In this document: positions 35,028-44,037 of the stretch, piece by piece
Position numbering within the stretch: position 1 is the stretch's first letter
How the letters are laid out: every line of letters begins with the position of its first letter
NCBI RefSeq assembly: GCF_002013915.1
Contig: NZ_MBTF01000038.1
Span: 1 to 64,000, forward strand
Direction: 5' to 3'
Source of the DNA: Mucilaginibacter pedocola
Lineage (GTDB): Bacteria > Bacteroidota > Bacteroidia > Sphingobacteriales > Sphingobacteriaceae
Length of the DNA: 64,000 nucleotides
Notes under the pieces: model-generated
Databases searched by the model: none
What the model saw: only the letters and a program-made list of their open reading frames with translations
What the model was told of the DNA's origin: nothing
Program-made: the position numbers and the translations under genes

Positions 35028-36374
35028 CTAAGACAGTTCTTTGTCCTGCATCATTTTATAAATAGTGCTCTTACCGATATCCAGCATGGCGGCCGTAATG
35101 GCAATATCGTTATTGTTTTTTTTAAGGTAAAACTTAATAATATCGCAAGTGTAAGCACGCAAGGTTTTTTGCTCAGATAAAAATTCGTCTTCGCGTTTAA
35201 TAGAGTTAAAGGTTATATCGTCGGCTTTAATCTCGTTATCGTCGCACATTACAGCAGCCAGGTCAATAACAGCTTTCAGTTCACGTACGTTTCCCGGATA
35301 ATTGTACTTCAACAACTTACTTTTTGCTTCCTGGCTTATATTTATAGACCCCATTTTATTTTGCCTGGCAAATTCATCAACAAAAAATTTAGCCAAAATC
35401 AGTACATCATTATTGCGGTTACGCAAAGGGGGCAATTCAATAGGTAAACCCATAAGCCTGTAGTAAAGGTCTTCCCTAAATTTTCCGTTCTTTACGGCCT
35501 CGGCCAGGTTTTGGTGTGTGGCGGTTATCAAACGTATATCAAGCTTTACTTTTTCGTTCCCGCCTATCCTTACAACTTCGCGTTCTTGTAAAACACGCAA
35601 CAGTTTGCTTTGCACGGCAAGGTCAAGTTCTGCTATCTCGTCTAAAAAAATTGTACCTCCATTGGCATCTTCGAACTTACCGCTTTTGCGTGCAAGGGCG
35701 CCCGTAAAAGCTCCTTTCTCGTAACCGAACAATTCGCTTTCTACAAGATCTTTAGGTATAGCTGCCATATTAACGGGTACAAAGGTACCCTTGCGCCTGT
35801 CGCTATTGTAATGAATGGCCTTTGCCACCACCTCTTTACCCGTACCTGTTTCGCCCGTTATAGATACGTTGATGTTTGTTTTGGTAGCTTTCTCCATCAT
35901 CCCAAAAATACGCTTGAGAGCATCGCTTTGCCCGATAAGTGTTTTTTCGAACGAGAATTTCTGCCGCAATTCTTCCTTCAAATGTATAACCTCGTTTTTT
36001 AAGGTTTGCGTTTCGCGTATCCTTATAATACTGTTCCACAGCAGATCCTTGGCCGCTTCGTCTTTCACCACATAATCGCTTACTCCCATCTTAAGCAGGT
36101 TTACAGCTACGGTAATATTTTGTTGCGAACTAACTACAATTACCGGTACCGTGGAATTTACTTCCCTTATTTTTTGGTAAAGCCTGTCGCCCGGCATATC
36201 GGGCAGCGAGAAATCAAGAGTAATAAGATCCGGCTGAAGGTACAGGTTATTCAAAACATCTTTTGCGTTCTCAAAACGCGTTACTCTGTAATCAGGGTTC
36301 AGGCTAAAATGGTATTCAAGGATCTCGCCATACCATCGGTCATCTTCCACAATAAAAATATTATAGGCGCTCAT
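35028..36374 (-). CDS. NtrC-family sigma-54-dependent response regulator
   Basis: The 448-residue activator has a receiver (residues 1-120; Asp54 in LITLDFSLPDMPG), an AAA+ ATPase (about 145-380) and a Fis-type helix-turn-helix (about 405-445; NNNDIAITAAMLDIGKSTIY). The ATPase shows Walker A GETGTGKEVV (174-183), the sigma-54 contact loop GAFTGA (221-226), Walker B GTIFLDEIAEL and the arginine-finger region NGKFREDLYYRL. All parts needed to drive sigma-54 transcription are present. It lies between the kinase operon and a divergent glycosyltransferase operon that has a -24/-12 element. Likely targets are the polysaccharide genes around it. Confidence 0.94.
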   Translation of the reverse strand: MSAYNIFIVEDDRWYGEILEYHFSLNPDYRVTRFENAKDVLNNLYLQPDLITLDFSLPDMPGDRLYQKIREVNSTVPVIVVSSQQNITVAVNLLKMGVSDYVVKDEAAKDLLWNSIIRIRETQTLKNEVIHLKEELRQKFSFEKTLIGQSDALKRIFGMMEKATKTNINVSITGETGTGKEVVAKAIHYNSDRRKGTFVPVNMAAIPKDLVESELFGYEKGAFTGALARKSGKFEDANGGTIFLDEIAELDLAVQSKLLRVLQEREVVRIGGNEKVKLDIRLITATHQNLAEAVKNGKFREDLYYRLMGLPIELPPLRNRNNDVLILAKFFVDEFARQNKMGSINISQEAKSKLLKYNYPGNVRELKAVIDLAAVMCDDNEIKADDITFNSIKREDEFLSEQKTLRAYTCDIIKFYLKKNNNDIAITAAMLDIGKSTIYKMMQDKELS

Positions 36375-36470
36375 TTTATAATGGTTAGTTGCAGTTTAAT
36401 TATACGCAATACACTCCAAATAGTTGTACAAAAAGCCTGTGGCTATTGCCTTATAAGCGCCAATATCGGT

Positions 36471-36506
36471 TTTTCTATTTTAGAATTTTTTCCAATAAAA
36501 AGAAAT
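36471..36506 (+). promoter_or_regulatory. Copy D of the shared palindrome (candidate enhancer site)
   Basis: The reverse complement starts ATTTCTTTTTATTGG and continues AAAAAATTCTAAAATAG, a close match to the full palindrome at 34982 including the right arm. It lies about 43 bases upstream of the TGGCAT element at 36548 and also upstream of the divergent activator gene. Confidence 0.65.
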
Positions 36507-36547
36507 TGGCACAAATAAACAAACTGAAAATCAAATACTTAGCCAAG

Positions 36548-36563
36548 TGGCATATTAGTGGCA
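36548..36563 (+). promoter_or_regulatory. Candidate sigma-54 promoter of the GT4/acyltransferase operon
   Basis: TGGCAT (36548-36553), spacer ATTAG, then TGGCA (36559-36563). Both the -24 GG and the -12 GC are present at the right distance. The expected start is near 36574, 27 bases before the ATG at 36601. Confidence 0.65.
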
Positions 36564-36600
36564 TATGTGGATTTCAGTATTCACAATATAATCTAAAAAT

Positions 36601-37794
36601 ATGTTACTCGATTCAACTTTACTCAAAACACTCGAGCCTGATGAAACAAGCAACAGGCTGAAGATAGCCATTGAAGTGCAACGCATTTTCAGGCCGCATA
36701 AACATGGTATGGACGTGGTTGCCCAGGAATTGCTTAAGCGGTTGCCAATGGAAGAAGATAATATTGACTACCATGTAATGGTAAAAAGAGATTCGGACAA
36801 ATGCATAAGCACTACCCAAAACAGAATAGTGCATATGTTAAGAAAGGCACCCTACTTTATTTGGGAGCAGTATTTATTACCTAAAGCCTGCACCAAAATA
36901 AAAGCTGATATTTTGCACTGCACTGCTAATACAGCCCCTTTAAATACCAACCTGCCTTTGATACTTACCCTGCACGATGTTATTTTTTTAGAGCAAAACA
37001 ACTTTAAGTCGCATGCAAGCTGGTATCAACGCCTGGGTAATGTATACCGCAAACTTTTGGTTGGCCGTATAGCAAAAAAAGCGGTAAAAGTGATCACTGT
37101 ATCGGCTTTTCAAAAACGATTAATTGTAGAAAAACTGGGTATACCCGCCGAGAAAGTAGAAGTAATACATAATGGAGTTGACCCGCATTTTTTTGATAAA
37201 CTGAGCACCGAAACGCTTAACCGTACACTTAAACGATATGGCGTGCAAAGAGGCTACGTGTTTTTTATGGCCAATACCGATCCGCGCAAAAATACGGAGG
37301 GTGTGCTTAACGCATACGCTAAGCTATTGAAATTAAACGCATTTACACCCAAGTTGCTTATGAAAGGCATTTCTGCAGCCCATTTGCACAAATTACTTAA
37401 ACAGGAGGACCTAATGTGGCTTAAAGGATATATCGACCTGGTTGATTACATACCACAAGCCGACCTTCCGGCCATTTACCAGGGTGCCAGCATGTTGTGG
37501 TTTCCTTCTTTTAGCGAAGGGTTTGGTTTGCCAATAATCGAAGCTATGGCCAGCGGAACACCGGTGGTAACATCATCAGTATCGTGCATGCCAGAGATAG
37601 CCGGCGATGCAGCTCTGCTTGCCGACCCACATAAACCAAATGAAATTGCTACTGCTGCATACCAAATACTCAACCTGCCATTGCTGGCCTATAAATTATC
37701 AAAAGCAGGGCAAAGGCGTGCCGCAGCATTTAGCTGGGACGCAACTACCCGGAAAACAGTGGCTATTTATCACGAAATAGAGAAAGCGATATAA
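36601..37794 (+). CDS. Glycosyltransferase family 4
   Basis: This 397-residue GT-B enzyme shows GT4 motifs: an N-terminal IAIEVQRIFRPHKHGMD block (a WsaF/mannosyltransferase-like start), ADILHCTANTAPL, VITVSAFQKRLIVEKLG, the donor motif PSFSEGFGLPIIEAMASG with the EX7E glutamates, and TPVVTSSVSCMPEIAGDAA. It would add a sugar, often mannose, to a lipid-linked glycan. The ATG at 36601 lies 27 bases after the expected sigma-54 start. It is the first of three tightly spaced genes and likely decorates or extends the same polysaccharide made by the large operon. Confidence 0.9.
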   Translation: MLLDSTLLKTLEPDETSNRLKIAIEVQRIFRPHKHGMDVVAQELLKRLPMEEDNIDYHVMVKRDSDKCISTTQNRIVHMLRKAPYFIWEQYLLPKACTKIKADILHCTANTAPLNTNLPLILTLHDVIFLEQNNFKSHASWYQRLGNVYRKLLVGRIAKKAVKVITVSAFQKRLIVEKLGIPAEKVEVIHNGVDPHFFDKLSTETLNRTLKRYGVQRGYVFFMANTDPRKNTEGVLNAYAKLLKLNAFTPKLLMKGISAAHLHKLLKQEDLMWLKGYIDLVDYIPQADLPAIYQGASMLWFPSFSEGFGLPIIEAMASGTPVVTSSVSCMPEIAGDAALLADPHKPNEIATAAYQILNLPLLAYKLSKAGQRRAAAFSWDATTRKTVAIYHEIEKAI

Positions 37795-37796
37795 TT

Positions 37797-38450
37797 ATGA
37801 ACTTCAAAGCAAAAATATCGGCCAAGTTAGCGGTGTTAGCCAACGATTATTATGGCCGCCCCGCTCAAAATACAGCCGAGCGCCTGAATATTTATAAGGT
37901 GTTCTTTTGGGCAATGTTAAGGTATATGCTTATAGACATACCGAATGCCCGCATAAGGCTTCGCAATTGCACAATTGGTAAAATGGTAACCGTAAAAGGC
38001 AATTTGCTGGTAAACGCCAAGGGAAGAATTTTTATAGGTAATAATTGCCGTATTTGGTCGCACATAGGGCGCACGCAAATATCTGCGGGCCCGCGGGCTT
38101 TGATAGATATTGGCGACAATACTTTCATTAATACGGGCGCTGTAATTTCATCCAGAAAATGCATCCGCATTGGTAGCAACTGCCATATAGCCAACGATGT
38201 AGTAATTATGGATGATGACTTTCACGATGTAGCCTCGCATACTACCAACTCGGGGGCACAAACCATTTTCATAGGCAACAACGTATGGCTGGCTACGCGT
38301 TGTATTGTGCTAAAAGGGGTAAGTATAGGCGATGGCGCAGTTGTAGCTGCCGGCGCTGTTGTTACTAAGGATGTACCGCCTTATACCCTTGTAGGCGGCG
38401 TGCCTGCCAAACCTATCAGAAATATTAAACCTGTTGAACAAACTTTTTAA
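37797..38450 (+). CDS. Hexapeptide-repeat acyltransferase (LbH, WcaF/MaaA-like)
   Basis: The 217-residue protein has an N-terminal helical part and a left-handed beta-helix with hexapeptide repeats from about residue 60 on (IGKMVTVKGNLLVN, IDIGDNTFINTGAVI, IRIGSNCHIANDVVI). The C-terminal acetyltransferase signature is IFIGNNVWLATRCIVLKGVSIGDGAVVAAGAVVTKDVPPYTLVGG in outline, with the catalytic-type His in the FHDVASHTTNSG loop. It likely O-acetylates a sugar of the polysaccharide. It begins two bases after the GT4 stop. Confidence 0.88.
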   Translation: MNFKAKISAKLAVLANDYYGRPAQNTAERLNIYKVFFWAMLRYMLIDIPNARIRLRNCTIGKMVTVKGNLLVNAKGRIFIGNNCRIWSHIGRTQISAGPRALIDIGDNTFINTGAVISSRKCIRIGSNCHIANDVVIMDDDFHDVASHTTNSGAQTIFIGNNVWLATRCIVLKGVSIGDGAVVAAGAVVTKDVPPYTLVGGVPAKPIRNIKPVEQTF

Positions 38451-38461
38451 ACTATAACATC

Positions 38462-39112
38462 ATGAACTTAACAGCCAAAATTAAATCGAACCCACGCTTA
38501 AAAGCTATAGTACATAAACTTATAGTGACCGACGCCCGCCCGCGCCTTTGGGTTAGGCTATTTGCCGCACCGTTTTTTCATAAACGCGGTAAAAACTCGA
38601 TCATTAGGCCAAGTGCAAGGGTGGATATATTCCCCTTCAACAAGTTTTCGGTTGGAGCGAACGCCACAATTGAAGATTTTAGCACTGTTAACAATGGCGT
38701 TGGCGATATTATAATTGGCGACCACGCCAGGGTTGGCCTTGGCAGCGTGCTTATTGGCCCGGTAACTATGGGCAACCAGGCTATAATGGCGCAAAATGTG
38801 GTATGCAGCGGGCTAAACCACGGTTACCAGGATGTTACTTTACCCATACGTATGCAAAAAGTAACAACCGCCCCCATTGTTATTGAAGATGAGGCCTGGA
38901 TAGGCGCCAATGCGGTAATAACTGCCGGAGTTACCATTGGCAAGCATAGTGTGGTGGCGGCAGGTGCCGTAGTTACCAAAAGCGTACCGCCTTACTGTGT
39001 TGTAGCAGGTAATCCGGCTAAGATCATAAAACGGTACAATTTTGAGGAAAAAGAATGGCAACGTGTAGCAGCACAAAAAACTACGAACCTAAGGGATGCG
39101 GTATTAGCGTAG
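38462..39112 (+). CDS. Hexapeptide-repeat acyltransferase (second copy)
   Basis: This 216-residue protein has the same fold as its upstream neighbour: beta-helix repeats from about residue 50 (IRPSARVDIFPFNKFSVG, IIIGDHARVGLGSVL), a SGLNHGYQDVTLPI loop with a candidate catalytic His, and the closing WIGANAVITAGVTIGKHSVV and AGAVVTKSVPPYCVVAGNP signature. Two acyltransferases in one operon suggest two acetylation positions or two sugars. It begins 11 bases after the previous stop and ends the operon; no strong terminator follows before the convergent response regulator gene. Confidence 0.88.
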   Translation: MNLTAKIKSNPRLKAIVHKLIVTDARPRLWVRLFAAPFFHKRGKNSIIRPSARVDIFPFNKFSVGANATIEDFSTVNNGVGDIIIGDHARVGLGSVLIGPVTMGNQAIMAQNVVCSGLNHGYQDVTLPIRMQKVTTAPIVIEDEAWIGANAVITAGVTIGKHSVVAAGAVVTKSVPPYCVVAGNPAKIIKRYNFEEKEWQRVAAQKTTNLRDAVLA

Positions 39113-39144
39113 GGTAGCAGGTAAATATTAATTACAACAGGGCT

Positions 39145-39573
39145 CTACCTCCGGTCGGCAGGTATGGTTACTATGTTTATCCAAAATTCTTCAATTTTAG
39201 CCACTGCTTTTATAAAATCGTTTACATCAATCGGCTTGGTTATATAGCAGTTAACATGCCCTTTGTAAGCTGCAACTATATCATGCTGAGATGATGATGT
39301 GGTAAGCATAATTACCGGTATTTGCTTGTATTTATCGTGGGTTTTAAGGAATGCCAGCACCTCGTGCCCGCTTTTTTTGGGTAAATTAATATCAAGTAAA
39401 ACCAGGTCGGGCCTTGGCGTGTCGGTTGTTAATTCCTCAAAATAATCCATGGCTGCTTTGCCATCTTTTAAAACGGTTATATCATTTATAATTTTACTAT
39501 CCTCAAGGGCCTCTTTTGTTAACAGGATGTCGCCCTCATTATCTTCAACCAGCAAAATATGTATTGGTGTCAT
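39145..39573 (-). CDS. Single-domain response regulator (Rcp1/CheY-like)
   Basis: I choose the ATG at 39573 (142 residues). It overlaps the kinase stop by four bases, and the frame above it has only spurious sequence. The protein is one receiver domain: ILLVEDNEGDILLTKEAL, phosphoacceptor Asp in PDLVLLDINLPKKSGHEVL, and Lys in CYITKPIDVNDF. This subtype usually partners phytochrome-like or PAS kinases of the neighbouring gene type and carries no output domain. It may signal by protein contact. Confidence 0.92.
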   Translation of the reverse strand: MTPIHILLVEDNEGDILLTKEALEDSKIINDITVLKDGKAAMDYFEELTTDTPRPDLVLLDINLPKKSGHEVLAFLKTHDKYKQIPVIMLTTSSSQHDIVAAYKGHVNCYITKPIDVNDFIKAVAKIEEFWINIVTIPADRR

Positions 39574-42500
39574 GGCCTGTTGTTTTTTAAAATGGTGAAA
39601 TAAAATGTGGTACCCAGCCCGGGCTTCGATTCGAGCCATATCTTACCACCCATGCTATCGATAATTTTCTTGGAAACGGCCAGCCCCATTCCAGTGCCCG
39701 AGTATTCATCCTTGTTATGCAATCGCTGAAATATGATAAATATCTTTTCGAAATATTCATCTTCGATACCAATACCATTATCTTTTATCTTAAAACGCCA
39801 ATGCATGGCATCTTCCACGCAACTTATTTCAATAATAGGCGACGGGCCGCCAGGTTCCGTATATTTCAAGCTGTTACCTATCAGGTTCTGGAATATTTGC
39901 CTAAGGCTTGTTATATAAGTATTGAGCACAGGCATCACGCCCACCTTAACCTCGGCGTGCTTTTCTTCTATTTTTTTTCTGAACAATATCAAAATATCCT
40001 GCAACAGGATGTTGACATCCACTATTTCAAGTTTATCTTCCAGTTTACCTACGCGCGAAAACTCCAACAGGTCTAAAATAATCTGACGCATACGCTTTGC
40101 ACCGTCAACAGCAAAGTAAATGTACTGTCGCCCTTTATCGTCGAGCACCGTGTTGTATTTACGCTCGAGCTGGCTTAAAAAACTGGTGACCATACGCAAC
40201 GGCTCCTGCAGATCATGCGAGGCCACATAGGCAAATTGCTCCAATTCGGCGTTTGAAATGGCGAGATCCTTGGCCTGTTTCTGTAAGTTCTTATTTAGCT
40301 CAAGTAGTTTTATACTATACAACTTCCTGTCGGTAATATCTTTGAAATATACTGATAGCCCCATCTCTGATGGGTAGGCGCTTACTTCATACCACTTTTC
40401 CAGCGGGGGGTAATAATCTTCAAAATGAACCGGGCTTTGGCGTTCAATGGCCGCCTTGTAATGTTTGTACGACTCAGAACCTATGGCCTCGGGAAACACC
40501 TGCCAAATATTTTTATCAAGTACTTCCTGCCTTTGTTTTCCCAGCACAATTTCAGCCACCTTGTTCCAATACGTAATTATCCAATTTCTATCGATAGCAA
40601 AAAAAGCATCGCCAATGCTTTCCAATATGGTATTCTTCTCGTTAAGAGTTTGCTGTATCTGCATCTGTGCTTTCTTCCGAACGCTTATGTCCTGGCAACT
40701 CCCATAAAGCCTTACACAAATACCGCCGGTAAACTCAGCATCGCCGATGATCCTAACCCATTTATTTATACCCGAGGGAGATACCACTTCCAGTTCTTCG
40801 TCCCATTGTTCGCCATTCTGAATAGCGTTTTGCACAACTTCAACTGCCTTATTGCGGCTTTCACCCTCCTTATATAAGGATATGCCTAACTCCAGCGTAG
40901 GTTCAAAATCAGCTTCAACTTCTAATATCTCTTTGGTAATAGCCGACCAATAAACAGACCCGCTTACGAGATCCAACTCCCAACTTCCTATTTTTGCCAG
41001 GTTGGTTGCCTTTTTCAATAGGTCTTCCAGTTCCTTCTTGTCCGTGATATCCTTTGCTACACAGAATATCAGCCCTTCTCCCGTCATAGGTGTTGTAGAC
41101 CACGATAACCATTTTATTTTCCCACCTTTGCTTAAGTATCTGTTCTCTACATAAAGGTTTTCATTTATTGCGGCAAAGCTATCTAATAATCCCATCGAGA
41201 ATGTTCGGTCTTCCGGATGCATAAAATCAAAAAAAGGCCTTTCCAACAATTCTTTCTCGGTATAATCAAGCAATTTGCATAATGCAGGGTTTATTTTTTT
41301 AAAATAGCCATCTAAACCAACTATGCATATCACATCGGGCGCAAATGTTACTAACTGGTTTAACTCCTGCTCCAATTGTTTTCTTCTAATTTCGGCACCA
41401 AAATACCTGCTAAAATTACTGAACAGGTCCACCAGGCCCATAGCCGGCTGCTGGTCACGATCCATCATCAACAACAAAATACCGATTACTTCTCCGTTGC
41501 AATCCAATGGTACGGCGTAAGTTCGTTTTAACCCGCATTGCCGTGCCATTGCTGCACGCATAAAATCACCATCATCACCAGTATGGTTCCAATACATCAA
41601 TTGCCCGTTGGCCCAGCATTTACCCGGGAAACCCTCATTGTAATTAAAACTCCGGGGCTGTGAGCTATCGTTTAAAAACCTCTCCAGTTTACCCCCTCGT
41701 TCGCAGTGGTTTACTGCCAGTTTTACCTTTTTCCTTTCGCGGTCTACCAACCAAAACTCAGCCAATACAAAATCTCCGTAAGCTGCTATTCTTGCCAATA
41801 CAATTTTAAGCGTATCCGATAACGGGGCATCCTCGCTAAAAATAAGGCTTGTTTCGGCCAATAGTTCTTTCTGCAGGTCTTCATTCTTCTTTTTGCTTAT
41901 ATCGCGTTCTACGGCAACCCAGTGGGTGTACCAGCCCTTATCGTTGGCTACGGGTACTATTGATATGTTCACCCAAAACTCGTCGCCATTTTTTTTGTAG
42001 TTAATCGTACTTATTTCGCAAGGTTCCCATTTTTGCATACTTGCTTTAAGCCGGTCAAGCTCGGCCCGCTTAGTTTTTGGCCCCTGAAACATTCTTGGGG
42101 TTTGGCCTATAACCTCCTCAGGCGTGTAACCCGTCATCTTAGTAAAGGCCTCATTAACATATATAATGCGCGGCCCGGGCTCATCAAACGGCTCGGCCTC
42201 GGTTACTAAAATAGAGTCTGATGTATTGGTGATTACCGATTCAAGTAGTTTAAGGTGTTTTTCTTCCTTTTTACGTTGCGTAATATCCCTTATAAAAATA
42301 GAGAGGCCATTGCCCGTTGGGTAAATACGGTTCTCGTGCCATAAGCCAAGATGCTCCTGGTAGTCTTCATTTTGCACAAACTCCTTTTTTGCAAAGGCAC
42401 CCTGTATGGCATAAAAAGTTGGTGAACCTACCGCATTTGGAAAAACCTCCCACACGTTTCGGCCTACAAGCGTTTGGGGATCTACCTCTATCATTTTACC

Positions 42501-43793
42501 TAATTGCTTGTTTGCATAGGTATAGCACATGTTCTCGTCCAGCCCTATAAAGCCATCGGTTATGCTATCTAAAAGGTGCTCTACCTGCTCAGTCTGCTTC
42601 TTTAACGCCTCCTCAGCCAATTTCACCTCGGTTATATCATATATCAACGAATAGAAGCCGTTGACCGCTCCGCCTTGCAGATCGGGAACATATTGTGTGT
42701 AGGTATATATTTTTTTACCATCGCGCCTTATCAAAGTTCGTTCAAAGCTTTGCGGTGTACCCCTAAGTACGTTGTTGATATGTTCTTCGTGCGCAGTAAA
42801 TTCTTTCTTGCCTAATAGTACTTGTTTATGTATACCATGTACCTCGTGAGGTTTTTTTTGAAACCAATCCAACAGGCCTTTATTGGCAAACAGACACTGA
42901 AGATCGGATGTCCAGTATGCTATGATAGCGGGGAGATTATCGGTGATGGTTTTAATAAAGCGGCCGTTCTCCATTACTTTTTCGTGCCGGATTTTCCGCT
43001 CGGTGATATCGCTCCTAATGGCCACATATTGGTAAGGCTTTCCCTTATTGTTCAAGAAAGGTACTATTGTAGTATCAACCCAATAAAAGCTACCGTCTTT
43101 GGCCTTGTTTTTTAATTCCCCTTTCCAAATACTGCCATTAGCTATGGTGGCCCACAACTGCTTTATAAAATCTTTATCATGATAACCCGAGTTAATGATA
43201 CGATGGTCATTACCTATCAGTTCGTCTCGCGAATATTTCGAAATCCTGCAAAAATTCTCGTTAACGTGGGTTATAATACCCTTTTGATCGGTTATAGCAA
43301 CTATAGCCGCCTCATCCAAAGCGTATTTATAATCTGTTAGTTCGTGAACGGTTCGGTTAAGCGCTTCTTCGATGTTTTTTTGTTCAGTTACATCTATAAA
43401 ATTACAAACTATGCCCGCCACATCTTCATCGTCCAACATGTTCGTAAAAACACACTCCAGCCAAATATAATACCCCTCAAAATTCCGCGTGCGAAAAACC
43501 GCCTTCACGGGTTGCGCGGGGTAGGCGAATACCTTTTCAAAAGCTTCTTTAACAAGGGCAAGGTCTTCCGGATGAGTGAAGTTATCGATCATACCCTCGG
43601 TACCGCCGGTTAAATCCCAGCCGCTTATACCCCGTGCAGAAGGGCTACGGTATATTATTTTAAGGTTTTTATCCAGCAGCGTTATCCCCGAATAGCTATT
43701 CTCAATGAGTTTCAAAAAAAGACGATTTTCTCCCTCTAAAACCGTTTTCGAATGGTTTTCGTAAGTATTTTCATTAGCGCCGGGCTCAATCAT
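39570..43793 (-). CDS. Large PAS/GAF sensor histidine kinase (eight PAS, one GAF)
   Basis: This 1407-residue soluble kinase carries about eight PAS domains and one GAF domain. The first five PAS domains fill residues about 25-650 (SGITLLDKNLKIIYRSPSA, AIVAITDQKGIITHVNENF, GFIGLDENMCYTYANKQL, IIYVNEAFTKMTGY). The GAF domain (about 655-820; ARIAAYGDFVLAEFWLVD) and three further PAS domains follow. The kinase core near 1160-1400 has FAYVASHDLQEPLRMVTSF, QIFQNLIGNSLKY and GTGMGLAVSKKI. It has no receiver. It is coupled to the single-domain regulator by a four-base overlap. One PAS resembles LOV sequence but lacks the flavin-binding Cys (QTPRMFQGP), so light sensing is not supported. Confidence 0.92.
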   Translation of the reverse strand: MIEPGANENTYENHSKTVLEGENRLFLKLIENSYSGITLLDKNLKIIYRSPSARGISGWDLTGGTEGMIDNFTHPEDLALVKEAFEKVFAYPAQPVKAVFRTRNFEGYYIWLECVFTNMLDDEDVAGIVCNFIDVTEQKNIEEALNRTVHELTDYKYALDEAAIVAITDQKGIITHVNENFCRISKYSRDELIGNDHRIINSGYHDKDFIKQLWATIANGSIWKGELKNKAKDGSFYWVDTTIVPFLNNKGKPYQYVAIRSDITERKIRHEKVMENGRFIKTITDNLPAIIAYWTSDLQCLFANKGLLDWFQKKPHEVHGIHKQVLLGKKEFTAHEEHINNVLRGTPQSFERTLIRRDGKKIYTYTQYVPDLQGGAVNGFYSLIYDITEVKLAEEALKKQTEQVEHLLDSITDGFIGLDENMCYTYANKQLGKMIEVDPQTLVGRNVWEVFPNAVGSPTFYAIQGAFAKKEFVQNEDYQEHLGLWHENRIYPTGNGLSIFIRDITQRKKEEKHLKLLESVITNTSDSILVTEAEPFDEPGPRIIYVNEAFTKMTGYTPEEVIGQTPRMFQGPKTKRAELDRLKASMQKWEPCEISTINYKKNGDEFWVNISIVPVANDKGWYTHWVAVERDISKKKNEDLQKELLAETSLIFSEDAPLSDTLKIVLARIAAYGDFVLAEFWLVDRERKKVKLAVNHCERGGKLERFLNDSSQPRSFNYNEGFPGKCWANGQLMYWNHTGDDGDFMRAAMARQCGLKRTYAVPLDCNGEVIGILLLMMDRDQQPAMGLVDLFSNFSRYFGAEIRRKQLEQELNQLVTFAPDVICIVGLDGYFKKINPALCKLLDYTEKELLERPFFDFMHPEDRTFSMGLLDSFAAINENLYVENRYLSKGGKIKWLSWSTTPMTGEGLIFCVAKDITDKKELEDLLKKATNLAKIGSWELDLVSGSVYWSAITKEILEVEADFEPTLELGISLYKEGESRNKAVEVVQNAIQNGEQWDEELEVVSPSGINKWVRIIGDAEFTGGICVRLYGSCQDISVRKKAQMQIQQTLNEKNTILESIGDAFFAIDRNWIITYWNKVAEIVLGKQRQEVLDKNIWQVFPEAIGSESYKHYKAAIERQSPVHFEDYYPPLEKWYEVSAYPSEMGLSVYFKDITDRKLYSIKLLELNKNLQKQAKDLAISNAELEQFAYVASHDLQEPLRMVTSFLSQLERKYNTVLDDKGRQYIYFAVDGAKRMRQIILDLLEFSRVGKLEDKLEIVDVNILLQDILILFRKKIEEKHAEVKVGVMPVLNTYITSLRQIFQNLIGNSLKYTEPGGPSPIIEISCVEDAMHWRFKIKDNGIGIEDEYFEKIFIIFQRLHNKDEYSGTGMGLAVSKKIIDSMGGKIWLESKPGLGTTFYFTILKNNRP

Positions 43794-44037
43794 ATTACGT
43801 TGGTTTAAGGACCGGGGGGCTCCTGTGTTTAAGGTTTAAATAAAGTTACCAATTAGTATGTGTATTGCGTAGTTAAAACAACCGCAACTGAATGTTTTTT
43901 TGTTCATTTTGTTCATTTTATCACATGGCGCAATAATTTACATTTTCACGAAACTGCCACATTGCATTTGAAACTTCTATGCGTTATAAATAGGCTTATG
44001 GAGGCGTGCCGCTCATAAAATAACCGGCGAAATGCTG
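43794..44037 (-). other. Intergenic stretch without supported features
   Basis: This is the upstream region of the large PAS kinase gene, AT-rich with a run of T around 43892. No convincing promoter of known type or small gene was recognised. Confidence 0.4.

Noticed and set aside
36507..36523. Second TGGCAC as a sigma-54 -24 element
   Set aside because: No GC or TTGC lies at the -12 distance.
41900..42200. LOV photoreceptor domain in the large PAS kinase
   Set aside because: The segment resembles LOV sequence (GQTPRMFQGPKT) but has no Cys at the flavin-adduct position.
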